Assembly (NCBI RefSeq): GCF_964019385.1
Contig: NC_088653.1
Span: forward strand, 15,174,154 to 15,238,153
Reading direction: 5' to 3'
Source: Sycon ciliatum
Lineage: Eukaryota; Porifera; Calcarea; Leucosolenida; Sycettidae
DNA: 64,000 nt
Part shown: positions 1 through 10,319 of the stretch, piece by piece
Layout: each line of letters opens with the position of its first letter
Numbering within the stretch: the stretch's first letter is position 1
The notes under the pieces: generated by a model
Database searches by the model: none
Seen by the model: only the letters and a program-made list of their open reading frames with translations
Told to the model about the DNA's origin: nothing
Position numbers and translations under genes: made by a program

Positions 1-27
1 TGTTCATGCATGTCGATGACGATACTG

Positions 28-760
28 GAGTCGAATGGTCTTGGTCCGAGGACGCTGAGATGCCCCCTTCCTCCTTTGTTTCCAACCGAACTCGCGCACT
101 TCCACCGAAACTGGGTGACTGCACCCTACTAGATAAGGATTTGCATGGAAAAAGTCACTCGAAACAACGTTTCGTTCTTAAAAGCACGGATGACCGCGAT
201 TGGCCCATATGTTTTAGTCTTCTGGCCGCTGAGTCGACTGGTTTTGGTCCAAAAAGGATGCAATGCAGCGTTCGGCCCTTATTCCCAATCGCACACGGTT
301 GAGTAAGCGGTCATGTGCTCATGCATACACCAGTCGCCTGGTCACCATGCCTGCAGGCTACACTTTTCAAATCAAGGTTCAACTCAAAGGTTCAAAGGAG
401 GGAGTCCCTGGTTCAAAGGTTCAACTCCAGTGACATAAACGGGTCCAAACAGGCTGTAAATGAGCACGTGACCGCTAACTCAACCTTGTTCGATTGGGAA
501 TAAGGGCCGAACGCTGCATTGCAGCCTTTTTGGACCAAAACCAGTCGACTCAGCGGCCAAAAGACTACAACATAATTATGGACCAATCGCGGTCAACCAT
601 GCTTTTATAAGAACAAAATGGCGTTTTTAGTGACTTTTTCCATACAAATCCCTACTTAGTAGGGCGCATTAACCCAGTTTCGGTGGAAGTGCGCGAGTTT
701 GATTCGGATTAAAAGAGGAAGGGAGCGTCTCAACTTCCTCGGACCAAGACCATTCGACTC
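28..760. repeat. Long inverted repeat (foldback-type element)
   Basis: Two arms of about 290 bp (roughly 28-320 and 461-760) are reverse complements with scattered mismatches, around a loop of about 140 bp. The outer ends read GAGTCGAATGGTCTTGGTCC on the left and its complement on the right. A related 20-mer, GAGTCGACTGGTTTTGGTCC, recurs inside each arm, so the arms are built from subrepeats. Short reading frames inside are by-products. It resembles a non-autonomous foldback DNA element, but no target-site duplication could be assigned. Confidence 0.8.
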
Positions 761-1075
761 GGCACCCCAAAGACTACAACTGGTGAAAAATTGATTTTAG
801 GGTATACTTCTTCGGGAAGAGAGCATGTGAGCTCTACTCTTAACTGATTATGAAACTGCAGGAAGCCTTCCCACTTTTAATTCACTGCTAGGTCGGGTTT
901 AACTGATCAAACGACTTCAATATTGCTGTCAGAAGCACCAGTAAAATGGCACCAGATAAGTAAGAAGGGTGAGGTGCGAAGAAAGTTATAAAAATTGAGA
1001 AAAGGAGGTGAGTCGCATCTCTTTGTGCTCAGCAACTTGTACATTTGCCTCTTTGCTGTGACTTGTGTTTCTCAG

Positions 1076-1252
1076 GAGCCCGTTTTCCGGCGAGTGCAGT
1101 ATCCAGTCATGGGGTTCGCAAGTATGAAGGCTTTGACTACATCGATGAGAATGGTCACGTGACATGCAAGAAGGGCTACAGAAAACCCTTGCGCGAGATC
1201 ATACCAGCACGTCCATATAAGGGAGTGTGGCAGAACACTGCTGGTTGTTACA
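1076..1252 (+). CDS. Internal exon, complement-control-like cysteine module (phase 1-1)
   Basis: The exon is 59 codons, with a pyrimidine-rich acceptor (TTGTGTTTCTCAG) and a GTGAGT donor. It starts and ends in phase 1, as is typical of shuffled extracellular modules. It contains GHVTCKKGY, then about 20 residues later KGVWQNTAGC. The pattern Gly-x-[Val/Phe]-x-Cys ... Trp-x4-Cys recalls the C-terminal half of a sushi/CCP module. Exons at 4887 and 6744 repeat the pattern and have the same phase and strand, so I infer one secreted or membrane-anchored protein. The family is not firmly identified. The start codon and signal peptide lie upstream, probably outside the window. Confidence 0.6.
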
Positions 1253-1564
1253 GTGAGTCAAATCCTACATGTATGAAATTTAAACTGTTCTAGGGTAGGT
1301 GAATACAAAGTCACAAACCAGTTCTCTTACCATCCTTCTGCCCAGGTCGTGAGTGGTAATATCATGACTTACCGCCCCTCATGGGTCGAGCACCCCATTG
1401 TGAATAGCGTTTCTTTTTTCTTTTTTTCTGCTATTAAAGCAACAAAGTAATAAGGTAATTGTCTGCGTGCAAATTATTAATTTTTATAAAAAAAGATGTC
1501 TATACATATTTTTAATACTGGTGTTTGAAGTGACATTCCCAAAAAAGTAATTTGTTTTCTTTTA

Positions 1565-1840
1565 GACTCGGGTGGAGAGTCAAGGATTTATTTATAAGAA
1601 AAAAACGGACCAAGGAACTACAAGTTACGCTATGATATCCACTAAAACCACCAGCTACTTTACAATCAGCTCACGTGATAACGTTGCACGACACTGACTG
1701 ACGGTACTGGTGTCGTGCAATGTTATCGCACGAGCTGATTGTTTAGTAAATGGCGGTGTTAGTGGACAGTATAGCATAGCTTGTAGTCCTTTGGTCCTTC
1801 CTCTTTTTTATAAATTAATCCTTGGCTCTTCATCCGAGTC
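1565..1840. repeat. Palindromic miniature inverted-repeat element, family P1
   Basis: Both halves are inverted copies of about 110-130 bp. The ends read GACTCGG followed by a conserved (A/G)AGNCAAGGATT block and GGACCAAGGAACTACAAG. The centre holds CATGAGCTGATTG-like and TGTCGTGCAATGTTATCGCA blocks. The whole could fold into one hairpin. Partial copies occur at 3538-3716, 5285-5385, 14565-14715 and 58648-58890, which makes it a dispersed family. No coding capacity was seen. Confidence 0.8.
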
Positions 1841-2306
1841 CATTGTAGCTCTTAGTTCCTCTTTGTTTTCTTTAGTTCATACTAAGTAGCTAGCTCTTTA
1901 TATTAGTAGGCATGGATACAGGGCCGGCGCCACTGGTACGGCCGGTACAGCCATGGCCGTACCAAAAAACAAAAAAACAAAAACCCTTCCCAAAAAGTCG
2001 GTCCACGTGGCCGTGGAACGTCCAAAACCGGGGGAGAAAAGTGTTCATGTATGATTTTGCACAGGGAGTCTCCCAGAGTGCAGGATTTGCCGTCTAAATT
2101 TTTTTCGGGGAGGACCCCCACACCCCCTTAAGGATGGCCCTTCGGCCGCAGCACTCTGCGGAAGCCGCCTCCGGCCCTGGGATAACAGCTGCAACAACAG
2201 TACTTCTCCGTATGGTTTTGCTGTATTTAGAGTACGTGATTGTCCCTAATAATCAAGATAGCCACGTCTACAAACTTCGAGAAGACGAATACTGGTATCA
2301 ACATCA
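1841..2306. other. Intron or intergenic sequence, no gene seen
   Basis: Unique-looking sequence lies between the P1 element and the GT-rich array. It includes a G/C-rich patch near 1920-2170. Short frames on both strands lack recognisable motifs or splice context. Confidence 0.5.
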
Positions 2307-2549
2307 GAGTAAGTCTCTGTGTGTGTGTGTGTGTGTGTTCGTGTGTGTTTGCGTGTGTTTGTGTGTGTTCGTGTGTGTGAGTTCGTGTGTGAGTTCGTGT
2401 GTGTGTGTTCATGTGTGTGTGTTCGTGTGTGTGTGTTTGTGTGTGTGAGTGCACGTGTGGTTATGTGTGTGCGTGTGTCGTTGTTGACTTTTATTTTACT
2501 TCACCGCGTGTGTGTGTGTGTGTGTGTGTGTGCGTGTGTGTGTGTGTGT

Positions 2550-2585
<36 letters not shown>

Positions 2586-2652
2586 GTGTATGTGATTGTA
2601 TGTGTATATTATGTGCGTCTGTGTGTGTGTGTGTTTGTGTGTGTGGGGGGAG

Positions 2653-2732
<80 letters not shown>

Positions 2733-2975
2733 GTGTATGAGTGTGCGTGTGTGTGAGAGAGGGAGAGAGAGAGAGAGGCGAGTGGGTGCGTGTGTATGTG
2801 TGTGTGTGAGTGTTAGTGTGTGTGTGTGTGTGCGTGTGTGTGTGTGTGTGAATGAGAGAGAGTGTGTGTTTGTGTGTATGTTTGTGTGTGCGTGTGTGTG
2901 CTTGTATGTATGTATGTGTATATTATGTGCGTCTGTGTGTGTGTTTGTTTGTGTGTGGGGGGTAGGGGGTAGATA

Positions 2976-3027
<52 letters not shown>

Positions 3028-3297
3028 TGTGTATGTATGTGTGTATGTGCATGTATGTGTGTGTGCGCACATGTGTGTGAACGTGTGTAAACTTATTTGT
3101 GTATATCTGTGTGCGATTGTGTGTATGTGTATGTGTCTGTGCTAATTTCTGTCTGTGTGTGTGTGTGTGTGTCCGCGTTCTGTGTTTGTGTGTGTGTGTG
3201 TGTGTTCGTGTTCTGCGTGTGTGTGTGTGTCCGTGTTGTGTGTGTGTGTGTGTGTGTGTTTGTGTCTCTCTCTCTCTCATTCTGTGTGTCTGTATGT
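2307..3297. repeat. Compound (GT)n microsatellite, about 1 kb
   Basis: GT dinucleotides dominate, interrupted by GTTC/GTAT variants, short (GA)n stretches near 2755-2775 and 3012-3026, and two G-runs (2644-2650, 2956-2968). Part of the block is duplicated: TATGTGTATATTATGTGCGTCTG recurs at about 2600 and 2910. Cys/Val or His/Thr reading frames here are low-complexity artefacts. It sits in the intron between the first two plus-strand exons. Confidence 0.95.
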
Positions 3298-3537
3298 GTC
3301 AAGAGTACATAACCCCAAGAGTATGCAACTCTGTATATGGGGTCTAGAGAGGCACGCTGCCTTCACCACATAGCCACAAACTGTACGCCATTGCGTCAGT
3401 ATTGATCTGCAGCGGTTTCTCTGTTTCAAAATCGGCTTTCCTGGATCCTCGTAGACTCTTTTTGTACATGATGCGTCACACACAGTCAGTGCTGTTGAAC
3501 GTTTCGAATTGCACCTGAAATAGTCGACCATTTTAAT

Positions 3538-3716
3538 AAACTCGGTTAAAGAGCCAAGGATTAATTTATAGAAAAGAAAAAGGACCAAGGAACAAGAGTG
3601 TCGTGCAATGTTGTCGCATGAGCTGATTGTTTAGTAACTGGTGGTGTTAGTGGACATTATAGTGTAACTTGTAGTTCCTTGGTCCTTTTCTTCTTTACTA
3701 TACATTTTAATAAACT
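3538..3716. repeat. P1 element copy with most of the left arm deleted
   Basis: It begins ACTCGGTTAAAGAGCCAAGGATT and ends in the GTTCCTTGGTCC terminal block, but the left arm jumps from GGACCAAGGAACAAG directly to the central TGTCGTGCAATG block. It is therefore an internally deleted copy of the palindromic family at 1565-1840. Confidence 0.75.
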
Positions 3717-3988
3717 GTTGGACAACTGAAATCCCGTCAGGTTGATTGTAATTTCCCAACCTTATGAATGCAGCAAGCCGTGCAGGGCATCCACAACTCC
3801 GACCTCAGACTTTCAAACGTTTAGGGTTATGCACTCTTGTTAACATTCATTAGTTGATCATGTTGAAAAGGTAAAAATATGTAGCGAACATATTAAAGGC
3901 CGTGTGTAATTATAATGATTTTTTATCATCAGGTTTCCCTGAGAAATCTGGGCGCGGATCAGAGGTTCATTTTTTATTTTATTTTGAA

Positions 3989-4163
3989 TGTGTGGTTGTA
4001 TGGTAGGTGTTCGAAACCCCTAGACATGCGTTCATTTTTCTTTTGCCGTTGAAGCCAATTTTTCGCGGAGTGAGATAGATCCATGTGATGCAGATGAATC
4101 GTGAGCCTCAAATAACCTATTTTGCATGTGTGGTTGTATGGTAGGTGTTCGAAACCCCTAGAC
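3989..4163 (+). repeat. Direct repeat of about 36 bp flanking about 100 bp
   Basis: The block TGTGTGGTTGTATGGTAGG plus GTTCGAAACCCCTAGAC occurs twice in the same orientation, ending near 4025 and 4163. It may be a small tandem duplication or the ends of a repeat unit. No coding content. Confidence 0.7.
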
Positions 4164-4642
4164 TGCCAGATAACTTTGAGGATTCAAAAATATGGAAAAG
4201 TGAAACAACCAAAGTAGGACAACAAAGAGAATCAGGCAGCTGATAATCTCTTTCACTTGTCAAGCCCATAGCACCTACAAAGGCTACCTGTTTGATTCAA
4301 CCTGCTGACTTGGCCTTCCAATATCTATAGCAACATTGATTAGAGGCTGTATAGGCATAGGTCATAGTACATACAGCACATTTACCATCACTAAAAAATT
4401 GGCTGAGAGGGCGAAAATTCGGGGTGGGCGCTGACGAGAAACAATCATCGTTTTTGCTTAGCCTAAAATGGAAATATACGACACGAACATCCTCCACACA
4501 TGCACCTTGTAATGTACATGCATTGTGTGCCATATTTTCCAGAGAAAATACAGAAAACGTATACCACATTTAACATCGTCAATTTCACCATTTCAGTGTA
4601 AGATTTTTCTTTTGGTTGAAAAGGCCGGGTTCGCCCCTTGTT

Positions 4643-4702
4643 AATTGTTCTGACGATGGGTGACTGGCCCGAAATGTCAATAATTTTAGACATCACTAAT
4701 AA
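4643..4702 (+). ncRNA. Hammerhead-ribozyme-like motif (complete core, imperfect stems)
   Basis: Core CTGACGA is at 4650-4656, then a GGG/CCC stem II region (4657-4670, with one bulged or mismatched base), GAAA at 4671-4674, stem III TGTC/GACA (4675-4678 and 4689-4692, 10-nt loop) and TC at 4693-4694. The flanks 4642-4649 and 4695-4702 can form a stem I with two mismatches. This is the type I order CUGANGA - II - GAAA - III - UH. Hammerheads of this size are known from Penelope-like elements and small retroposons. Activity is unproven and the imperfect stems suggest decay. Confidence 0.4.
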
Positions 4703-4886
4703 GAGAATTTTCATCCAGCGCATGCGTCAAGAGTGAATTGGAGCTAAATAGAGCAGCTGTCAGTTGACACACCCCTTTTTTATTTGAATTTCTAGTGCGG
4801 CGTCTTTTTCCGGAAATACGGTCTTGCACGTGCACTATGTTATAGATGAGACATTCCTCTTTCTTTCTTTTCACTGTGATCCACAG

Positions 4887-5081
4887 AGTGTGAGCCAAGG
4901 ATCAGGGCTCCTGGATGGAACGATGACAAGAGTGATGGTATCGTTCGGTGCTCGCCAGACTCGGCATGGAACTGTTCAAATAACAACGGGTTCCGTTGCG
5001 CAAGACCGGACGATGACTACAAGGAATTGCCTGTTTGCAACGGCGGATATCGTGAAAACTACGCTTCTTGTCCTTCGGCAC
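4887..5081 (+). CDS. Internal exon, complement-control-like cysteine module (phase 1-1)
   Basis: The exon is 65 codons between a TCCACAG acceptor and a GTAAGC donor, again phase 1 at both ends. It reads CEPRIRAPGW, then DGIVRCSPDS, NCSNNNGFRC and ELPVCNGGY, with six cysteines. The Gly-Ile-Val-x-Cys and Leu-Pro-x-Cys landmarks align with the exons at 1076 and 6744. This supports a run of homologous but strongly diverged extracellular modules. It carries one N-glycosylation-type site (NCS). The precise domain family is an inference. Confidence 0.62.
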
Positions 5082-5228
5082 GTAAGCTCTTGCTGGCGTA
5101 CCTCGGCGACTTGGGAACATGCTCATGTGATAGCAGGGAGGGAGAGGGTGATTATAGTGATAAATTAGCTGAGCAAGTCCACAGTCCGGCATGGCCATTT
5201 GCAGATAAGTATTTCAGTAGAAGAGAAT

Positions 5229-5275
5229 GTGAAGGAAAAAGTAAATTATCGTGTCCGCTCCCAAATGGAACTCTA
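5229..5275 (-). repeat. 3' tail fragment of a tRNA-derived SINE
   Basis: The complement, GAGTTCC...GGGAGCGGACACG then ATAATTTACTTTTTC, matches the tail of the full-length SINE at 12123-12411. It lies just downstream of the exon ending at 5081, so it is intronic and not coding. Confidence 0.7.
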
Positions 5276-5284
5276 GAGCTCTAT

Positions 5285-5385
5285 GCAGGGTTATCGCATG
5301 AGCTGATGGTTTATTAACTGGTGGTGGTAGTGGACATTATAGGGTAACTTATAGTGTCTTGGTCCTTTATGTTCTACACATTCTC
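5285..5385. repeat. P1 element, right-arm fragment
   Basis: The blocks TTATCGCATGAGCTGATGG, a diverged GTGGACATTATAG and CTTGGTCCTTTA match the right half of the palindromic family. The left half is absent. Confidence 0.7.
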
Positions 5386-5923
5386 TCCTTTGACCTCCTT
5401 TTTTACCAATTATTCCCACTGGGAGCAACATATTATTATCCTCCATGTCTGTCGAGAGCTGCCCTATTGACCCTAAGCGACACACTGTAACCACACCCAC
5501 AAATTCGTCTGTTCTGAAGTTTTACTCCCTGTAGAATGGTGATTCAAAGTCTTGCAAATTCCTGAAGCGTACTCCTTTTTGATGGACTTTGGAGGGTTGG
5601 AGGGTGGGGGGGGGGAAGGTGTGAATTCCTGAAGCTCAGGCGATTGTTTTTTATTTGGTTCCCAGTACGCATGCGTCATGCAACTATGAGTGCACTGAGA
5701 AGCCCCGTTTGTACGCTGCCGTGCTTTCCACGCGTATCGTGTTTCACTCTTCGGCACTCAGTCATTCCTCACTACGCCATATCAAACGACACACCGTTGT
5801 AATGCTCGTTCCAATGAGACCTCACTCCTGGAAATCGAAGAAAGGTCAATATCGTCACGAAAATTTGTACAATAATCTATATGCGCTGCACAAACTTGAA
5901 ATTTGAAAACGAGTAGACAAGCC

Positions 5924-6406
5924 CAGTCAGACCTCGCTTATCCGGTCCTCGTTTATACGGATCCCCCGCCACCCGGAAGAAAAGCGCTGGTTACCGATGT
6001 GCAGCATATGTTATGCATACAACATAACCGGACCTCGCGATTCGCATACCGGTGCATGATTTTGTGCACAAACCGGCCAAAATGTGCACAAAAAGCTTTG
6101 TTGTATCCTGTTGCATGTGGCTTGCAGAAGCTATAGTCAGGGAGTTGTACGAGCAAATGAGGTTTTTGACCTGCTGGATGTATGCGGACAGCACTCAGTT
6201 GCATGCACTTGTCATTTTTCTCGCTTGTTTTACATACTGTGCACGCTAGTTGTACTGCATAGGACCCGTCTACATGTATGTACGATGTCACTGCTTTTGA
6301 CATGTCCCATGCATATACAGTATGTGTGTTCAGTTATCCGGTTCCCTCGCCTAACCGGATATGTTTTGTGGAAAACAGATGTGTGCGGTTAAACGAAGTC
6401 TGATTG
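5924..6406. repeat. Pogo/Tigger-like non-autonomous DNA element
   Basis: The left end CAGTCAGACCTCGCTTATCC and the right end (complement CAATCAGACTTCGTTTAACC) are imperfect terminal inverted repeats. TA follows the right end; the left flank is CC, so one target copy is mutated or the border is inexact. CAGT-starting ends with a TA target fit the pogo/Tigger branch of Tc1-mariner. No transposase frame is present. It is intronic. Confidence 0.65.
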
Positions 6407-6432
6407 TACGTGCCTTAAGGAATCCAGCTATA

Positions 6433-6677
6433 CAATCAACTTTGCGTATATGATACATTGAAGCAAGTCACCGTATAACGACACTCGGCAGGGCATCAGA
6501 AAAGTATCCTTATCCGCGAAGTGTCCTTACACCCGAAGTCTCATTATATGTAGTACAGTTAGATGAGACTTTGCTCTGGGCATGGAAAGTCTGTCGTTAT
6601 TCGCGAATTGCCGTTAATAATAATTCGACTGCAAATATAACCATTTTATCCGCAGTCGTTATTACCGGAGTTGACTG
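6433..6677. repeat. TA-flanked miniature inverted-repeat element
   Basis: The ends CAATCAACTTTGCG and (complement) CAGTCAACTCCGGTAATAACG are imperfect inverted repeats, flanked by TA at 6431-6432 and 6678-6679. That is the target duplication of the Tc1/mariner/pogo superfamily. Only 245 bp, no coding capacity. Confidence 0.65.
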
Positions 6678-6743
6678 TACCTAGAAAGGATATACTCGTC
6701 CTTCGTTCTCAAGTGTGTTGTGCCCCTTCTTTCTATCTTGCAG

Positions 6744-6920
6744 CTCTCGAGCCTTTAGAGGAATTCCAAAATGTGGAAATCGAGACGGGTACATTCAAAT
6801 GCCGCTGGCCGACGTTCGAAAGCTGTACCAGCCCTCCTTGTGCTGGCGGCCGATACCACAACCCACCCGTTCTTGTAGGTGTTTCACACTACAACAACCT
6901 ACCTAACTGTAGGGCAATGA
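6744..6920 (+). CDS. Internal exon, complement-control-like cysteine module (phase 1-1)
   Basis: The exon is 59 codons, identical in length to the one at 1076, with acceptor TTTCTATCTTGCAG and donor GTGAGT; phase 1 at both ends. Residues include GTFKCRWP, SCTSPPCAGGRY and YNNLPNC. Gly-x-Phe-x-Cys and Leu-Pro-x-Cys match landmarks of the other two modules. It sits between exons of the same strand and phase, so splicing to 4887-5081 and to 9000-9272 keeps the frame. Family assignment is tentative. Confidence 0.6.
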
Positions 6921-6931
6921 GTGAGTTTCGA

Positions 6932-7150
6932 CTTTTTTTTTTACGAAGGTCCACCCGAACAAGCCTTGATTGTCCTTGTTGTTCTGTTCTGTATACAAAA
7001 GTCCACTATATTCCTGAATATGTGAGAGAAGTGGTGGCAGGGCCAGGCTGCACTGCCGACCTTAACGGTCTTGGCGTCTACGCAGACAAAGCGTGCCATA
7101 ATGCAGTAAAACCATGAGGAGGGGAGAAAGAGAGAGGTGGGGAAATGAAA
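6932..7150 (-). repeat. Small retroposon, oligo(T)-led copy of family R
   Basis: It begins with T-runs then TACAAAAGTCCACTATATTCC, and contains TGCCGACCT and GTCTACGCAGACAAAGC. The same order occurs at 12000-12480, and a relative interrupts the LINE at 60560-60764. T-rich 5' ends on this strand suggest a poly(A) tail, so an RNA-copied element in minus orientation. This copy is the empty-site reference for the SINE inserted in the 12-kb copy. Confidence 0.65.
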
Positions 7151-7168
7151 ACTACTGCAGTAGTTTAA

Positions 7169-7262
7169 AGACACTGTACAGCTGTAGACACTGTACAGCT
7201 GTAGACACTGTACAGCTGTAGACACTGTACAGCTGTAGACACTGTACAGCTGTAGACACTTT
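7169..7262. repeat. 17-bp tandem repeat, about 5-6 copies
   Basis: The unit ACACTGTACAGCTGTAG is repeated head to tail almost without change. Each unit contains the palindrome TACAGCTGTA, so the array can form many small hairpins. Confidence 0.9.
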
Positions 7263-7269
7263 AGTATTT

Positions 7270-8990
7270 TTTTTGCTTTGTTTCATTTCGCGAAATTCAA
7301 ACTGGAATTTCGTCCCAGTAACAAGGTAGCGAAGAGGGAAGAAAAAAGAGAGAAAAAAGTGTGTATGCACTGGAAATGATATTTGGCTGGAGATGAATAA
7401 ACCGGATCCAGTGTCAAACATGGCAATTAGCTACTGTTGCAGGTATTGAGCAAGGATTAGAGCATGCACAGTCAATGACTGATTGTGTAATGTAGGGCTG
7501 CAGCTTTGAATGTCTCCAGCGTTGCACAGGAGTGGACGTCTCCAGGTAATCTGTACCATTTACCTGTAGCGCTTAATTAAGGCTCTCAATCTGCGAACAG
7601 AACTGTTTTGTCATTTGCGGACTAATCAGCGCAGCACAGATGGCATACTTCGACTTGCCAGCGTTCGTTCTTGCAACTGGCACACTGAGTCCATCCTGCG
7701 GCTGAGGGCGGGTTTCTCTGGTGATCTGTGGAGTCAGCAGCTACATAACAGACCGCGATGTCTCACCGTGTAGGCTCTTCCACTGAAGAGCTAAGGCGTT
7801 CTGGTAGCAGTGCTCTGACAGCTGGAAAACCACCCATCATACTAGCACTCGCCCAGGCCTATGACTAAAAACGTAACAAAAACAACCCGTGTAAAATGGA
7901 TGGGCAGGCTGAACCTGCTTATTTGCAGCGACAACAGATTGAAATGGCTAGGCAGTTTTTGGGAAACTCTCATTTTTTTAAGAGTCAATGTCTGTAAGGA
8001 CCAAACCACACCGGACATGGCCAAATTTCCGAGCTTTGAAGATCTTGAGGTTAACCCATCTTTTAGCCGTTTCCGAGTTGGACTTTTTATGTGCGCTGCC
8101 AGCGCATAGCCTCTGGGTGCATGCTAGCTGTAGTCAACATACTCATCACACAAGGAAAATTACTACTCCCGCACTGCCGTGCTACCTAATTCCCTGGTCG
8201 TGTTGTAGATCTGCAAAACTCGATTCCAGAGACTAGACAAGACAAGGACTTGTCATGCACTACACGCGTACCAGTCGTCTGTACAGTCCTGTAGTCAGGG
8301 AAGGTGTGTTCCTCCTTGCCGGTGGTTGTGCTTAGAGATATTTTAGATTTCCGGATGGAATAGTCCAGCCTCATTTATGCTTCCGGGATAATCCCCCCTC
8401 CCCCCCCCCCCCTCCAACAGCTCCCAGACTGGAAACCTTCAGATCGCGCAGTGTCATTAGCCTTGAATCAAAGAGCCGTGGCAGTGGTTCAAAGAGCCTG
8501 CACTGACCGTCAATCGAGCAGCGTCCGAAATATGCCAAGTTCACACCAAAAAATCTCTACGTGGCAGGTCACAGGAGTCCAAGCGAGTCGGTATCGAACA
8601 ACACTTAGATCACTCGCATCAATCTGCACCATTTTTACGACTCTCCTCTCCCGAGATCTGATAATTGTTATATCAGGCTCGACTTCAATAGCTTTATCTT
8701 CTTCATCAATCACAACGAGACAGAGCTGGCTCTTGACCTGCCTGTGCGGTTATGTATTCAGCAGGATACCGAAGTTCTCAGCCCGAGACTGAACTCATGA
8801 AGGTTAGCCATGGCCGCTCTGAAACTGCAGATATCTGTGGTAAATGCATGTACCATGGATGAACGAGTGCTGTGATTTATGCCTATTACGAATATTTTTG
8901 AAATAACTGAGTGAGTCCTCGAATATTCGGTGTAATTGTTTCACCCCTTCGTTTTGGCCATTCCTTAGTTATTTGTGCGCTCTTGTGTCC
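7270..8990. other. Intron sequence, no gene recognised
   Basis: This 1.7-kb stretch between two plus-strand exons holds a poly(C) run at about 8400-8415 and a moderately long minus-strand open frame near 8510-8713. That frame has no recognisable family, start context or clear splice pair. Nothing else was supportable. Confidence 0.4.
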
Positions 8991-8999
8991 ATATTCTAG

Positions 9000-9272
9000 A
9001 ATCTCTAACAGTTAGCGGAAATCGATGGTATTACAGCAATCACGAGACAACCGTTGATCGGGCTAGCATGGCGTGTGAGGACAAAGGCACAAGACTGATG
9101 ACGTTGGACGAATTTCTACCCATCCAGAAAGTCATCATCGGCAACATGCCAACCACTGATCGTTCCATCTGGTTGCTGGGTCCAGTGTCAACTGCTCCCC
9201 TAGCTTTCAACATGGGGACAAATGAAGAGAAGAATGATTCGTCCACTGCTCTCATCATGTGCAAGTTATTAA
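9000..9272 (+). CDS. Internal exon, C-type-lectin-like module (phase 1-1)
   Basis: The exon is 91 codons between acceptor GTGTCCATATTCTAG and donor GTGAGT; phase 1 at both ends. It reads NRWYYSNHETT, then ASMACEDKGTRLMTLDEF, RSIWLLGPVS and STALIMCKLL. The order W-Y-Y ... A-x-x-x-C-x-x-x-G-x-x-L ... [I/V]-W ... C matches the core of C-type-lectin-like folds. No classical calcium-binding EPN/QPD plus WND set is visible, so sugar binding cannot be claimed. It has the same general layout as the minus-strand lectin-like exons at 51.7-58.6 kb. It probably follows the cysteine modules in one extracellular protein. Confidence 0.62.
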
Positions 9273-9533
9273 GTGAGTACACATTAAGAGCTTTCCATAT
9301 TGCATTAACTCAGGTACATTTTGCTGTTCTTTTTCCCGCCACGAGACAAAAATATTATTATCACAATCCGCTCGGTTTGTGAATTCAAACAAACGCAACC
9401 AAGCAACCAATAAGGAGGACGAACTGAAGTGATACTGGATTACTTTATGAAATTCAAGCAATGGAGACGTTGCGAAAACAATGTAAAAAGGAAAGGGAGA
9501 AATACATGTAAGAATAAAAAGAGATGAAAAAAA

Positions 9534-9577
9534 GATGATTCGAAATAGTTTTCGTACAACACTCATCAGGAATCAAC
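9534..9577 (-). ncRNA. Hammerhead-ribozyme-like motif (intact core, weak stem III)
   Basis: On the minus strand: GATTC (9574-9570), CTGATGA (9569-9563), stem II GTG-TTG-TAC (9562-9554), GAAA (9553-9550), a 6-nt stem III region ACTATT, TC (9543-9542), then GAATC (9541-9537). GATTC/GAATC closes stem I and can extend outward with mismatches. All conserved core bases are present, but stem III has at most one pair. It is probably a decaying copy from a retroelement. Confidence 0.45.
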
Positions 9578-9579
9578 GT

Positions 9580-10232
9580 TGTACTGAAGAACCAATCTAA
9601 ACAAATGCAATCATAAGGGCAGCAAGGCAAGGAGGACACAAAGACAGCGCTGAAATATCAAGGTGTGATTTCTCACGAAAGTGTGCGCAAAAGCAGGGGT
9701 ATGACGAATAAGTCTTGCATGTGTGTATCAGCAACAATGTGAGAATAAAGAGAGACAGGGTGATAGAAATACATGGCAGGCAGAAAGGGCAACAACCTCG
9801 CCACAATAAACCAAAAACATCACTTGAACAATTTTTGAGAAATAAAACTGTTGAGTAACGATAGGGGATCCTTATTCCAAACACAACGAACCCAGGAACG
9901 GTTAGGTGGAAAGACATGTATTATAGACGGAGAGAAAGACAAACTACAACGACTACATTATGGAAGAGAGAGAGAGATCGAGTGAGAGAGAATGCAAGAG
10001 AAAGAGGCTGGGTGACTATGGCACATATGGGCGTGCAAGTACGTACTCATGCCAACGGAACGAAAGGTGAGTACGGGATTCACGCAGGCCGGCTTGGGAA
10101 AGGTTGTAGATTGCACGGGAGGAGGTAGCTAACATACTACCGGGGTAAAAATAAAAATACCGCGACCTCGCGGAAAATAGGAAGATGATGAGAAAAATAG
10201 AGAAAAAATTAATATAACTGAGGAAGAAGAAA

Positions 10233-10265
<33 letters not shown>

Positions 10266-10319
10266 CGCACTGATGTCACAAAAGTAATCTACTTAGATGC
10301 AGTACAGGTATTATGTGTC
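9580..10319. other. No gene seen; short microsatellites
   Basis: Purine-rich sequence with a (GA)n patch at about 9965-9990 and (CA)n at 10238-10264, then the minisatellite at 10320. A near copy of 9935-10120 (GAGAGAA... GGGTGACTATGGCACATATGG) is seen at about 53925-54095, so part is an interspersed repeat. Confidence 0.5.

Noticed and set aside
2134..3373. Cys/Val-rich and His/Thr-rich open frames
   Set aside because: They are translations of (GT)n in every phase; no start, splice or family evidence.
8510..8713. Minus-strand frame with VEPDITIIRSRERRVVKMV
   Set aside because: Looks protein-like, but has no family, no convincing splice pair and opposes the gene on the plus strand.
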